Shown here one piece after another: positions 8,399 to 16,252 of a DNA stretch of 59,546 nt (its first letter is position 1; every line of letters begins with the position of its first letter). This stretch comes from Clostridia bacterium (lineage in GTDB: Bacteria > Bacillota > Clostridia > Christensenellales > Aristaeellaceae). The stretch covers positions 1-59,546 of the forward strand of contig JAFUBA010000177.1 of NCBI GenBank assembly GCA_017460395.1. The letters run 5' to 3'. The translations under genes and the position numbers were made by a program. Below the pieces are notes generated by a model, which searched no databases, was not told the origin of the DNA, and saw nothing but the letters and a program-made list of their open reading frames with translations.

Positions 8399-9015
8399 AG
8401 GACACCTGGGGAACGAATGCAATGATGATTTTCTGAATCTCACATAGATCCGGAATGGATGGAATAACGCATATGCCCGCAGACCTTCTCTGATTCCTCC
8501 GGATCTTTCTGGGAAAGGTTATACACAGGCCGTCAGGATATGTGTGACATTCGTGAAAATGCGACAGAGCATCTCAATATAAAAACATCCCCCTCCATAC
8601 GGGGAATGTACGCCAAAACCGGATCACAAATACTCCTTCAGCATGATGAAAAGGTCTCCCATTTCCCCACGGCTGTGCCTTGCTCATTCATGCCTTTTCT
8701 GTACAGCGGCTCGATCACGGGAATGTGATCGGGCTTTTCTCTTATCCAGGGAAGGGGCATTACGTAACAGGGCGCGCCGATTACACAGACGGACGACCAA
8801 GTGACGGAAGAGTTTTAGGCGGCTTATAGCAGATCTGAACATGCTGAATACGTGAAACGCTGTTCAGATGGATTGCTGCATGGTAAACTATCTTCGATGT
8901 CGAAGGGGGACGCATGCAGAGAGTCAGCGAGCGATCCTGAGTGAGACGAAAAGATCTGGAAGATCAGATGTGATCTGCGGGCAAAACAACTTTTTCATGG
9001 GAGGAAGATGAGACA
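8399..9015. other. Intergenic region with a gene remnant
   Basis: No intact gene. It contains the SocA-like 3' remnant described separately. A 15-bp string, ATATGCCCGCAGACC, near 8470 recurs near 10083, downstream of the macrodomain gene. No darT gene is present here, although DarG-type macrodomain genes usually follow one. Confidence 0.6.
8688..8765 (-). pseudogene. Remnant of the 3' end of a SocA/Panacea-like gene
   Basis: About 75 bp closely matches the end of the intact gene at 10164-10240 on the same strand. Read on the minus strand it gives MPLPWIREKPDHIPVIEPLYRK against MPLSGIREKLDHIPVIKPLYRK. It then diverges, with no start, stop or N-terminal part. The pair of matching segments flanks the macrodomain gene as direct repeats. 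Confidence 0.75.
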
Positions 9016-10038
9016 ATGCTGCGGGTTCTCTCCGGTGATATTTTTCAGTCTCAGATGCAGACCATCGTGAACACGGTCAACTGCGACGGTGTGATGGGGA
9101 AGGGGCTGGCGCTTTCCTTTAAGCAGCGGTACCCCGCAATGTATCGGGACTATGCAGAGAGATGCCGAGAGGGGAAGGTCAGGCCCGGGGAGCCATATCT
9201 CTACACGGACCTGACAGGTCTGTCGATCCTGAATTTTCCGACAAAGCTGCACTGGCGGAATCCATCCCAGATGAGCTACATCTCCGACGGGCTGGACTGG
9301 TTTGTGGAACACTATCAGGCGCTCGGAATCTCAAGCATTGCGTTCAGTGCCCTCGGGTGCGGGAATGGTGGCCTTGCCTGGAGTGAAATTGGTCCTCTGA
9401 TGGTGAGCAAGCTGGGCATGCTGCCGATCGATATAGAGATCTATGCACCGTACGGTGTCCCCCGGGAACAGACGACGCTGTCGTATCTGCAGGAACACGC
9501 GTTTCGGGATGCGACCCTGATGCTTCCGTTCATCTACAACGCGGTTGGCAGTCTGCGATACGCCATGCCGCTGTCGCTGGAGAACCTGGATGCCGTACTT
9601 TACCTGATCAGGACCTGCGGGATCCTGACGACGCTTCGATTTTCTTCGGATGGCAAAGAGATCAGGTGCGACAATGCGGACACAGTGAAAAGCATGCTGA
9701 AGGAGAAGGGCCTGCTCACGAATGTCGACACCATTCCCTTTATGCCAATGGACCTGTGTGACCTGGCCAATGAGATGAGCAGGGAGTGCTACGTATCCGC
9801 AAAGCGTGTTGTGGACTTTGTGGCCAGAATGAAAGGTCAGGAAGAACTCAGGAAGCATATCTGCGTGCTGTATGCAGGTCTGCAAAGCTCCACGACATCG
9901 GTTCCGGACACCGTTGCAGCTGTGCGGCAAACCTTCCCGGCACTTTCCCTGGATGATGAAGAGATCCGGGAGGCTGTCGAGGACGTGGCCATGATCGGCT
10001 GGCTGAAGATTCAGATTGAGGACGAGGACATCGAATAG
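9016..10038 (+). CDS. DarG-like macrodomain protein (orphan antitoxin-type)
   Basis: 340 residues. The N-terminal 155 form a macrodomain of the DarG type: IVNTVNCDGVMGKGLALSFKQRYP (ADP-ribose binding loop 1) and SALGCGNGGLAW (loop 2). Such domains remove ADP-ribose from DNA or protein. The C-terminal 185 residues match the length of DarG's second domain, which in known systems binds the toxin DarT; I cannot confirm its fold. No darT-like gene lies upstream or downstream. GGGAGGAAG precedes the ATG. It converges on the SocA-like gene, and matching repeats lie on both sides. It may be a solitary anti-toxin that protects against incoming DarT, or the remainder of a lost pair. Ends in TAG. Confidence 0.82.
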   Translation: MLRVLSGDIFQSQMQTIVNTVNCDGVMGKGLALSFKQRYPAMYRDYAERCREGKVRPGEPYLYTDLTGLSILNFPTKLHWRNPSQMSYISDGLDWFVEHYQALGISSIAFSALGCGNGGLAWSEIGPLMVSKLGMLPIDIEIYAPYGVPREQTTLSYLQEHAFRDATLMLPFIYNAVGSLRYAMPLSLENLDAVLYLIRTCGILTTLRFSSDGKEIRCDNADTVKSMLKEKGLLTNVDTIPFMPMDLCDLANEMSRECYVSAKRVVDFVARMKGQEELRKHICVLYAGLQSSTTSVPDTVAAVRQTFPALSLDDEEIREAVEDVAMIGWLKIQIEDEDIE

Positions 10039-10138
10039 AGAGATATACTGGTTTCCCAAAGATCCAGAATTGATTGAAGTCTATATGCCCGCAGACCATC
10101 CCTGCTCCTGGCGGAAACATGGATGCAGGTCTCCTATC

Positions 10139-10681
10139 TCATGCCTCCCTGGCGGCCAACACGGGCACACCGTCTTTTCTGTACAGCGGCTTGATCACGG
10201 GAATGTGATCGAGCTTTTCTCTTATCCCGGACAGGGGCATTTTGGAGAAGAATGCGCCAATTTCCTTTGAGGGAATCTCTCTGGATTTGCTGTGATTCCA
10301 TGCTCTGTCCCATGGCGATCCTGCCTTGCGTGTCATCGCCAGTAGATGAGACGTGGAAAACCTGGAGAGTTTAGCAAAGGTATCGGTCAGAAGCTCGTAT
10401 TCATCCGCTGTGAATGCCTCCTTCGGCGGCATCTGGGCAGTCAGGAATCCGTGCCCAAATCCACGGTACCAGCCATGGCAGACTGGCACGACAGGGCCGT
10501 ACTCCCATGCCTCGATTGACTCCTCAAACAGAGGCTCTCCATGGCGGGCAAGGGACCAGCCCTGAGCATAATACAACAGTGTCTGCAGTCGAAGGTTTGT
10601 CATCGCATCGCCCATCTGCAATTCAGCCATGTCCTGCGCCAAAGCAATAAAAAACGCAGACACATCCATCAGTTTTGCCAT
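10139..10681 (-). CDS. Panacea / SocA-like (DUF4065) protein, probable antitoxin
   Basis: 180 residues. The Panacea fold signature is clear: MDVSAFFIALAQDM, then MTNLRLQTLLYYAQGWSLARHGEPLFEESIEAWEYGPVVP (about residues 25-70). Panacea domains act as chaperone-like antitoxins or proteolysis adaptors in many toxin-antitoxin pairs. The start at 10681 is chosen because AAGGAG lies 9 nt upstream and a TATAAT box (plus-strand 10703-10708) would place transcription just before it; the longer frame to 10768 would read through the promoter. No toxin gene is adjacent in the same direction, so its partner may be missing or may be the convergent macrodomain gene's system. A partial copy of its 3' end lies at 8688-8765. 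Confidence 0.85.
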   Translation of the reverse strand: MAKLMDVSAFFIALAQDMAELQMGDAMTNLRLQTLLYYAQGWSLARHGEPLFEESIEAWEYGPVVPVCHGWYRGFGHGFLTAQMPPKEAFTADEYELLTDTFAKLSRFSTSHLLAMTRKAGSPWDRAWNHSKSREIPSKEIGAFFSKMPLSGIREKLDHIPVIKPLYRKDGVPVLAAREA

Positions 10682-10746
10682 ACTGTCCATCTCCTTGGGG
10701 TGATTATACCCGTTTTCAGAACGATCTGGATCATAGATGGTTTGCG

Positions 10747-10797
10747 TGCATATACGATTTTCACTCAAGATCCGTTTGGATCTTTGTGAAAATCAGT
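10747..10797 (+). repeat. Direct repeat, copy A
   Basis: About 50 bp beginning GCATATACGAT and ending GTGAAAATCAG match 10944-10992 with scattered substitutions. Copy B lies directly upstream of the HTH/kinase promoter, so copy A looks like a duplicated piece of that upstream region. Confidence 0.7.
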
Positions 10798-10943
10798 ATA
10801 AATTCCAGCCGGGACGTTCGTCAAGGTAAGAAGATATGAAAGGCAGACCTTTTGAAGCGTCTGTGTTTTGCCCAGAGCCAAAGCTGCGCATGGTGAATTT
10901 CATACGTTCCCGGGAAGCTATGGAGGCATCAGAGATGGTCTCT

Positions 10944-10992
10944 AGGCATATACGATGATCACCCAAGATCCATTTCGGCTCCATGAAAATCA
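10944..10992 (+). repeat. Direct repeat, copy B
   Basis: Partner of 10747-10797: GCATATACGAT, CAAGATCC and TGAAAATCAG are shared in order. It ends 16 bp before the -35 box of the HTH/kinase operon. Confidence 0.7.
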
Positions 10993-11008
10993 GGACATGG
11001 CAGGCTTC

Positions 11009-11037
11009 TTGACGGGCGATCGGTCAACCGATACAAT
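11009..11037 (+). promoter_or_regulatory. Promoter with operator-like palindrome for the HTH/kinase operon
   Basis: TTGACG (11009-11014) and TACAAT (11032-11037) are spaced by exactly 17 bp. Inside the spacer is the palindrome ATCGGT-CA-ACCGAT (11019-11032), a typical place for an autorepressing antitoxin to bind. It is followed by the ribosome-binding site AGAAGGG at 11047-11053. Confidence 0.8.
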
Positions 11038-11059
11038 GGTGGGGAAAGAAGGGATGAAC

Positions 11060-11521
11060 ATGACGATGCAATCCATGCTGCGAGCGAAGAACCTGTCCAT
11101 GTATCGTCTGTCGCAGATCAGCGGCGTGCCCAAGACAACCGTCATCGATATATGTTCTGGCAAAAGCAATATAGAAGGCTGCACCGCAAAAACTGTCATG
11201 CAGCTCTCCCAGGCGTTGGGCTGTACGATGGAAGAATTGATGCAGATAGACAATGCCCATTATGACCGTATTACCGGGCTGCCAAAGGATGAGAGTTATT
11301 TGGAGAAGGGCCTTCCAGCTTACCTTCAGAAATCTATCGAGACGATGCAGGCGTCATGGTCGATTGTAGATCGTGGCGGGAAAGACCTGCATTGGGACAT
11401 ATATTGGTGCGATCTGAATTCTGATATCAACAGCGCAGAAACAGAGCAGGAGATTTCCCGAGACCAGGCATGGTATCTTCGCAGGAAATATCTACGTATG
11501 GAAAAGGATGATAACGTATGA
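11060..11521 (+). CDS. XRE-type HTH antitoxin of a HipBA-like pair
   Basis: 153 residues from ATG 11060 (AGAAGGG 6 nt upstream; ATG 11054 and 11066 are alternatives). Residues 1-60 form an XRE helix-turn-helix: LRAKNLSMYRLSQISGVPKTTVIDICSGKS with AKTVMQLSQALGCTMEELM. The C-terminal part (about 75-150) contains LPAYLQKSIETMQASW and LHWDIYWCDLNSDIN, a module I associate with HTH partners of HipA-type kinases. It overlaps the kinase start by 4 nt (ATGA), so translation is coupled. It probably represses its own promoter through the palindrome at 11019-11032 and neutralises the kinase. Confidence 0.82.
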   Translation: MTMQSMLRAKNLSMYRLSQISGVPKTTVIDICSGKSNIEGCTAKTVMQLSQALGCTMEELMQIDNAHYDRITGLPKDESYLEKGLPAYLQKSIETMQASWSIVDRGGKDLHWDIYWCDLNSDINSAETEQEISRDQAWYLRRKYLRMEKDDNV

Positions 11522-12393
11522 TCGATTTTAGCTCATTGCCACGACGAAACAAGACCTATGCTGGAGCAAACGGCAGCAAGATCGCGGTGATGTATGATGA
11601 TGAGTTGTATATGCTCAAGTTCCCTGGCATCGCCAGGAAAAACAAGGATATGAGTTATGCCAACGGTTGTATCTGTGAATATCTTGGCTGCCATATCTTT
11701 GAAATTGTAGGCATTCCTGTACAGAAAACACTGTTAGGTACTTTTAATCGAAATGGCAAGGAAAAGATAGTTGTTGCCTGCAAGGATTTCACTACGTCAG
11801 ATACCGTGATTCAAGACTTTGCTTCGTTGAAAAATACAATTATTGATTCTGAACATAATGGATATGGGACTGAACTACCGGATATTCTGATGGCGATGGA
11901 GGAACAGCAGTCGATTGATTCTGAAGTGCTGAAACAGCGGTTTTGGGATATGTTTATCGTGGATGCTTTGATTGGCAATTGGGATCGTCACAACGGAAAC
12001 TGGGGATTTCTGTATAACTGTAGAACAGATGAAATGACCTTGGCCCCGGTCTATGATTGCGGTAGCAGTCTTTTTCCTCAGGCAGATGATGAAATCATGA
12101 AGGCCGTCTTGGATAATCCTGCCGAAAGGAATGTCCGTATCTTTAATATTCCTCTTTCCGGTATCAGAGAGGACGGCCGGAGGATCAATTATTTTGATTT
12201 CATTTATTCTGGAAAAAGCCAGGACTGCAATGCAGCACTGAAAAGAATCATGCCTAGAATTGATATGAAGAAAATCGACCTGATGATTGATGAAACTCCG
12301 TTTATTTCCGATCTGCAGAAGCGATTCTATAAAACGATGCTCGCGGAACGGAAAGAGAAGATTTTGGATCGGACTTTGAATAAAATAATCTAA
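11518..12393 (+). CDS. HipA/CtkA-family serine/threonine kinase toxin
   Basis: 291 residues. The catalytic loop NWDRHNGNWGFLYN (about residues 155-170) and the metal-binding YDCGSSLF motif (about 180) are those of HipA-fold kinases. The N-terminal part (KIAVMYDDELYMLKFP) supplies the nucleotide-binding strand with Lys. At about 290 residues it is the short CtkA/HipT-like form without the N-terminal HipS-like domain of full-length HipA (about 440 residues). Such kinases phosphorylate translation factors or aminoacyl-tRNA synthetases and cause growth arrest; the target here is unknown. It overlaps the HTH gene by 4 nt. The codon use is more A+T-rich than in the neighbouring sugar operon, compatible with acquisition. 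Confidence 0.88.
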   Translation: MIDFSSLPRRNKTYAGANGSKIAVMYDDELYMLKFPGIARKNKDMSYANGCICEYLGCHIFEIVGIPVQKTLLGTFNRNGKEKIVVACKDFTTSDTVIQDFASLKNTIIDSEHNGYGTELPDILMAMEEQQSIDSEVLKQRFWDMFIVDALIGNWDRHNGNWGFLYNCRTDEMTLAPVYDCGSSLFPQADDEIMKAVLDNPAERNVRIFNIPLSGIREDGRRINYFDFIYSGKSQDCNAALKRIMPRIDMKKIDLMIDETPFISDLQKRFYKTMLAERKEKILDRTLNKII

Positions 12394-12418
12394 ATACGGG
12401 GGATTCGCCGGGCTATTG

Positions 12419-12510
12419 ATTAGAATCACCTGTTCGGATCGGATGATTCATCGGCACTATGCAGATTTCGATTTTCTGGAAGTCACATCAGTCTATACAG
12501 TGGCGCCACA
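12419..12510 (+). pseudogene. Second remnant of the GH43 beta-xylosidase 3' end
   Basis: Reads ITCSDRMIHRHYADFDFLEVTSV, matching the last 23 residues of the remnant at 125-466 with only two changes. The DNA is likewise nearly identical from 12421 to about 12495. The stop codon seen in the first copy (TAA) is changed and the frame runs on. Nothing of the rest of the enzyme is present. Confidence 0.8.
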
Positions 12511-12517
12511 GAAGCGC

Positions 12518-12572
12518 TGGCCCGCCTGCAGGCATACAGATTCTCTTTGTGCCTGTGGGCGGGCCATTTTCG
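12518..12572 (+). terminator. Intrinsic terminator downstream of the GH43 remnant
   Basis: Stem of GGCCCGCC and GCAGGCA (12519-12534) pairing with TGCCTG and GGCGGGCC (12550-12565), followed by ATTTT. It follows the GH43 remnant directly, so it was probably carried along with that gene end. It also insulates the maltodextrin operon from the kinase operon. Confidence 0.75.
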
Positions 12573-12700
12573 ATGACTTTCCGGAGGAACGTTATACCTT
12601 CCTTGTCTGTCACAATGCCGGAGTGCCATATACGGAGAAGAAAGAACCCAAACAGAGCATAGATCCAGGATTCTTACATGTTCCATCATGCCCCTGTTCG

Positions 12701-12751
12701 TAAGCGCTTCCGCTTATTTCCGTTGATCTTTCCATGTGTTCAGGCCATAAT
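12701..12751 (+). promoter_or_regulatory. Promoter and candidate LacI-type operator of the maltodextrin operon
   Basis: TTGATC (12723-12728) and CATAAT (12746-12751) are separated by 17 bp. Just upstream is the inverted repeat TAAGCG-CTTC-CGCTTA (12701-12716), which includes the AAGCGCTT core seen in LacI/CcpA-type sites. It is a good candidate site for the LacI regulator at the end of the operon or for a CcpA-like protein. Confidence 0.65.
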
Positions 12752-12763
12752 GGGACCAGATCA

Positions 12764-12783
12764 CACAGCCTGAGGAGGCTGTG
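12764..12783 (+). promoter_or_regulatory. Leader hairpin before malE
   Basis: CACAGCCT (12764-12771) and AGGCTGTG (12776-12783) form a perfect 8-bp stem with a GAGG tetraloop in the 5' leader, 23 nt before the malE start. No T-tract follows, so it is more likely an mRNA stabiliser than a terminator. Confidence 0.55.
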
Positions 12784-12806
12784 GAAGATACAAGGAGGAA
12801 AAACAC

Positions 12807-13979
12807 ATGAAGAAGTTGGTTGCATTGTTGCTAGCAGTGGCGCTTTGTTGCACTGCACTGGCCGCTGTGGCCGAGGACGTCACACTCAAGGTTTGGGACG
12901 GACAGGACGATCAGGAGCTGCTCAAGGAGCTGTGCGAAGCCTATGCGGCAGCGCATCCTGAGAACAGCTACACCTTCCAGTACGGCGTGGTGGGCACCGC
13001 GGATGCCAGCGCGCGGTATCTGGAGGATCCATCTGCCGCAGCAGATGTGTTTGTGTATCCGGATGACCAGCTGATCCGCCTGGCCCAGGCAGACGCCCTG
13101 TATGAGGTGACCCGCAATCACGATGCCATCGTGGCTGCCAACAGCCAGGGGAGTGTCAATGCTGCCACCTATCAGGGTGTGCTGCTGGGCTACCCCATGA
13201 CGGCAGATAACGGCTATTTCCTGTTCTACGACAAGTCCGTGCTCACAGAGGACGACGTACAGACCCTGGACGGCATTCTGGCTGCAGCTGAGAAGGCCGG
13301 AAAGCAGTTCAACTTTGACATTGCCAACGGCTGGTATCTGGCTTCCTTCTTCCTGGGCAACGGATGCACCATCACCCTGGATGAAAGCGGCGTGCAGGTG
13401 TGTGATTTCAACAGCGAAAAGGGCGTGGAAGCCGCGAAGGCCGTGGCTGAACTGTGCGCGCATCCTGCATTCCTGCCCGGCGACCAGAACATCCTGACCG
13501 GCACCATCGGCGACAGCGTGTGCGCCGGCGTCTGCGGCACCTGGGTGGCCGATGCCATCAAGGAACGGCTGGGTGAAAACTACGCTGCAGCCAAGCTTCC
13601 CACCTTCACCGTGAACGGTGAGCAGGTGCAGATGGGTTCCTTCGGCGGCTGCAAGATCCTTGGCGTGAACACCCAGAGCGCATCTCCCGTGGAAGCCATG
13701 AACCTGGCCGAGTTCCTGACAAGTGAGGAACGCCAGCTGCGCCGCTTTGAGGTTCGCGGCTACGGTCCTTCCAACATCAATGTCGCAAAGAGCGAAGCCA
13801 TCGCATCCGATCCAGCCCTGTCCGCGCTGGCCGCACAGAGTGATTACGCCGTGACGCAGCTGATCATCGGCGACTTCTGGACGCCTGCGACCGCCTTCGG
13901 CAACGCGCTGATCGCCGATCCCACCGTGGATGTACAGCCTCTGCTGGATCAGTGGGTGGCTCAGACCATCGGACAATAA
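12807..13979 (+). CDS. malE: Maltodextrin ABC transporter substrate-binding protein
   Basis: 390 residues, extracellular solute-binding protein family 1. A signal peptide spans residues 1-22 (KKLVALLLAVALCCTALAAVA, then ED). Cysteines are present, but no canonical lipobox, so the anchor is uncertain. The mature part starts VTLKVWDGQDDQELLKELCEAYAAAHP, as in MalE-like proteins, and contains GYPMTADNGYFLFYDKSVLTEDDVQT and the C-terminal EFLTSEERQLRRFEVRGYGPSN. It delivers oligosaccharide to MalFG. The two permease genes, a GH13 enzyme and a LacI regulator follow, supporting maltodextrin as ligand. AAGGAGG precedes the ATG. No ATPase gene is present; a shared MsmX-type ATPase elsewhere is expected. 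Confidence 0.88.
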   Translation: MKKLVALLLAVALCCTALAAVAEDVTLKVWDGQDDQELLKELCEAYAAAHPENSYTFQYGVVGTADASARYLEDPSAAADVFVYPDDQLIRLAQADALYEVTRNHDAIVAANSQGSVNAATYQGVLLGYPMTADNGYFLFYDKSVLTEDDVQTLDGILAAAEKAGKQFNFDIANGWYLASFFLGNGCTITLDESGVQVCDFNSEKGVEAAKAVAELCAHPAFLPGDQNILTGTIGDSVCAGVCGTWVADAIKERLGENYAAAKLPTFTVNGEQVQMGSFGGCKILGVNTQSASPVEAMNLAEFLTSEERQLRRFEVRGYGPSNINVAKSEAIASDPALSALAAQSDYAVTQLIIGDFWTPATAFGNALIADPTVDVQPLLDQWVAQTIGQ

Positions 13980-13991
13980 GCATTTTCCGGG

Positions 13992-14022
13992 AAAAGGCTG
14001 CCTGTACTTTCGGCAGCCTTTT
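13992..14022 (+). terminator. Hairpin between malE and malF
   Basis: AAAAGGCTGCC (13992-14002) pairs with GGCAGCCTTTT (14012-14022) and is followed by CTC. A hairpin in this position is usual between a binding-protein gene and its permease genes and would favour malE mRNA over malFG. Confidence 0.75.
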
Positions 14023-14060
14023 CTCACATCCTGGAGGCATATATCGGGAGGCATCTGAAT

Positions 14061-15401
14061 ATGAAGCGGTTTTGGAAGGATTTTGCGGAGGGCGATCTCT
14101 GGGTCAAGGGCTCCTGCCTGGTGATGGGCCTTGGATGCTTGAAGCGAAGGCAGATCGTCAAGGGACTGTGCTATCTCGCTGCCGAGATCCTGTTTTTCCT
14201 CTTTTTCTTTGGCTTTGGCTGGAAGTATCTGAGCCATTTCCTGACCCTGGGGGAGAATGCCCAGCTGCGGGTCTGGAATGAGGATATGCAGATCTATCAG
14301 CGGGTGCCGGGCGACAACAGCATGCTGATTCTGCTGTTCAGCGTGCTGACCATCGCGGTGACGGTCCTGTTTGTCTGCCTGTGGGTCATGAATCTGAAAA
14401 GCGCTGCGCGGCTCTGTCAGCTGGAGAAGGCGCAGAAGCACATCCCGTCCTTTCGGGAGGATGGAAGGTCCCTTCTCAATGAGCGCTTCCACGTGACGCT
14501 GCTGGCCGCGCCTCTGACGACGCTTCTCCTGTTCACCGTGCTGCCGATCATCTTCATGATCCTGATTGCCTTCACCAATTTCGATGCGAACCATCAGCCG
14601 CCGGGAAATCTGTTCACCTGGACAGGACTGCAGAACGTGACGGATATTTTCCTTGGCAATGCGACGAAAACCCGCACCTTCACCGGGATCCTGGGGTGGA
14701 CCATCGTGTGGGCCATCTTCGCCACCTTCACCAACTATATCTTCGGCATGATCCTGGCCATCATCATCAACCACAAGCTGGTGAAGGCCAAGAAGATGTG
14801 GCGCACCTGGTTCATGATCCCCATCGCCATTCCGCAGTTCGTGTCCCTTCTGCTGGTCTCCCGCGCGCTGGAGCCTACAGGGGCAGTCAATGTGGCCCTG
14901 ATGGAGCTGGGCTGGATCAAGACGCCGCTGCCCTTCCTCACGGACGTGACGCTCTCCCGCGTCGTGGTGATCCTGGTCAACATGTGGATCGGCATCCCAT
15001 ACACCATGATGACCTTTTCGGGTGTCCTGATGAACGTCCCGGAGGAGCTCTACGAGAGCGCATCCATCGATGGAGCCGGCCCCGTGCGCCGCTTTATCAG
15101 CATCACACTGCCCTATATGATCTTCGTCACGGCACCGGCCACCATCACCACCTTTGTGGGGAACATCAACAACTTCAACGTGATCTACCTGCTGACGGCA
15201 GGCGGCCCTGCGAGCCTCGATTACTACCAGGCAGGCAAGACCGATCTTCTGGTCACATGGCTGTACAAACTGACCGTGGATCAGCACGACTATGCCCTGG
15301 CCTCCACCATCGGCATCTTCATCTTCATGATCGTGTCCATCTGCTCGCTTACGGTCTATAACCGCACCGGCGCTGTGAAGAAGGAGGATATGTTCCAATG
15401 A
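14061..15401 (+). CDS. malF: Maltodextrin ABC transporter permease, MalF type
   Basis: 446 residues. The N-terminal part has two extra hydrophobic helices (about 35-65 and 90-120) and a long insert, as in MalF-type subunits, then six core helices. The cytoplasmic EAA loop reads EELYESASIDGAGPVRRFISITLPYM (about residues 330-355), which contacts the ATPase. The gene overlaps malG by 4 nt (ATGA). It forms the membrane channel with MalG. An upstream ATG region has GGAGGC about 8 nt before the start. Confidence 0.9.
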   Translation: MKRFWKDFAEGDLWVKGSCLVMGLGCLKRRQIVKGLCYLAAEILFFLFFFGFGWKYLSHFLTLGENAQLRVWNEDMQIYQRVPGDNSMLILLFSVLTIAVTVLFVCLWVMNLKSAARLCQLEKAQKHIPSFREDGRSLLNERFHVTLLAAPLTTLLLFTVLPIIFMILIAFTNFDANHQPPGNLFTWTGLQNVTDIFLGNATKTRTFTGILGWTIVWAIFATFTNYIFGMILAIIINHKLVKAKKMWRTWFMIPIAIPQFVSLLLVSRALEPTGAVNVALMELGWIKTPLPFLTDVTLSRVVVILVNMWIGIPYTMMTFSGVLMNVPEELYESASIDGAGPVRRFISITLPYMIFVTAPATITTFVGNINNFNVIYLLTAGGPASLDYYQAGKTDLLVTWLYKLTVDQHDYALASTIGIFIFMIVSICSLTVYNRTGAVKKEDMFQ

Positions 15402-16252
15402 AGCACTCTGTGAACAAACGGAAGCTGCGCGCCTCCATCGGACTGCATACTCTTCTGACCGTGCTCTCCATCCTGTGGATGCTGCCGGTGTTCTGGCTGC
15501 TGATTTCATCCTTCCGAAAGGAGCCCGGCGCCTATACGCCCTATCTCTGGCCCAAGGCCTTCACGCTGGACAACTATGTGAGGCTCTTTACGGACACACG
15601 TCTCTTCAACTTCCCCCGCTGGTTCATGAACACGCTCTTCGTGGCTGTCTGCTCGTGTCTCATCACCACCATCCTGACCCTGATGGTCGCCTACGTCTAT
15701 TCCCGCTTGAGGTTCAAAAGCCGCAGGGCCATCATGAACATCAGCCTGATCCTCGGCATGTTCCCCGGCTTTATGAGCATGATCGCCATCTATCACTTCA
15801 TGAAAGCCATCGGGCTGGATCAGACGCTCCTGGCCCTGATCCTGGTATACTCCGGGGGAGCTGCGCTGAACTACTACATTGCCAAGGGCTTCTTTGACAC
15901 CATCCCGAAATCCCTGGATGAGGCAGCGACCCTGGACGGAGCCAGCAGGCACACCATCTTCTGGAAGATCATCCTGCCAAACTCCAAGCCCATCGTGGTG
16001 AATACCGCCATCAACGCGTTCATCGCACCCTGGGTGGATTTCATTTTCGTGTCGGTGATCATGAAGGACAATTACAACAATTACACGGTGGCAAAGGGCC
16101 TGTACACCATGGTGGACAAGGCCAACATCTACCAGTACTACACCGTGTTCTGCGCAGGCTCGGTGGTCGTCGCCATTCCCATCGTGCTTCTGTTCATCCG
16201 CCTGCAGAAATACTACGTTGCCGGCGTCACCGGCGGCGCGACGAAAGGATGA
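15398..16252 (+). CDS. malG: Maltodextrin ABC transporter permease, MalG type
   Basis: 284 residues with six predicted membrane helices and the EAA motif KSLDEAATLDGASRHTIFWKIILPNSKP (about residues 170-197). The start ATG overlaps the malF stop, and its own stop overlaps the start of the GH13 gene, so malF, malG and the amylase gene are translationally coupled. The C-terminal helix ends in QKYYVAGVTGGATKG, a MalG-type ending. Confidence 0.92.
   Translation: MKHSVNKRKLRASIGLHTLLTVLSILWMLPVFWLLISSFRKEPGAYTPYLWPKAFTLDNYVRLFTDTRLFNFPRWFMNTLFVAVCSCLITTILTLMVAYVYSRLRFKSRRAIMNISLILGMFPGFMSMIAIYHFMKAIGLDQTLLALILVYSGGAALNYYIAKGFFDTIPKSLDEAATLDGASRHTIFWKIILPNSKPIVVNTAINAFIAPWVDFIFVSVIMKDNYNNYTVAKGLYTMVDKANIYQYYTVFCAGSVVVAIPIVLLFIRLQKYYVAGVTGGATKG

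Noticed and set aside
12831-15509. 892-codon minus-strand open frame across malE and malF
   Set aside because: It is antisense to recognisable malE and malF and has no motif or ribosome-binding site.
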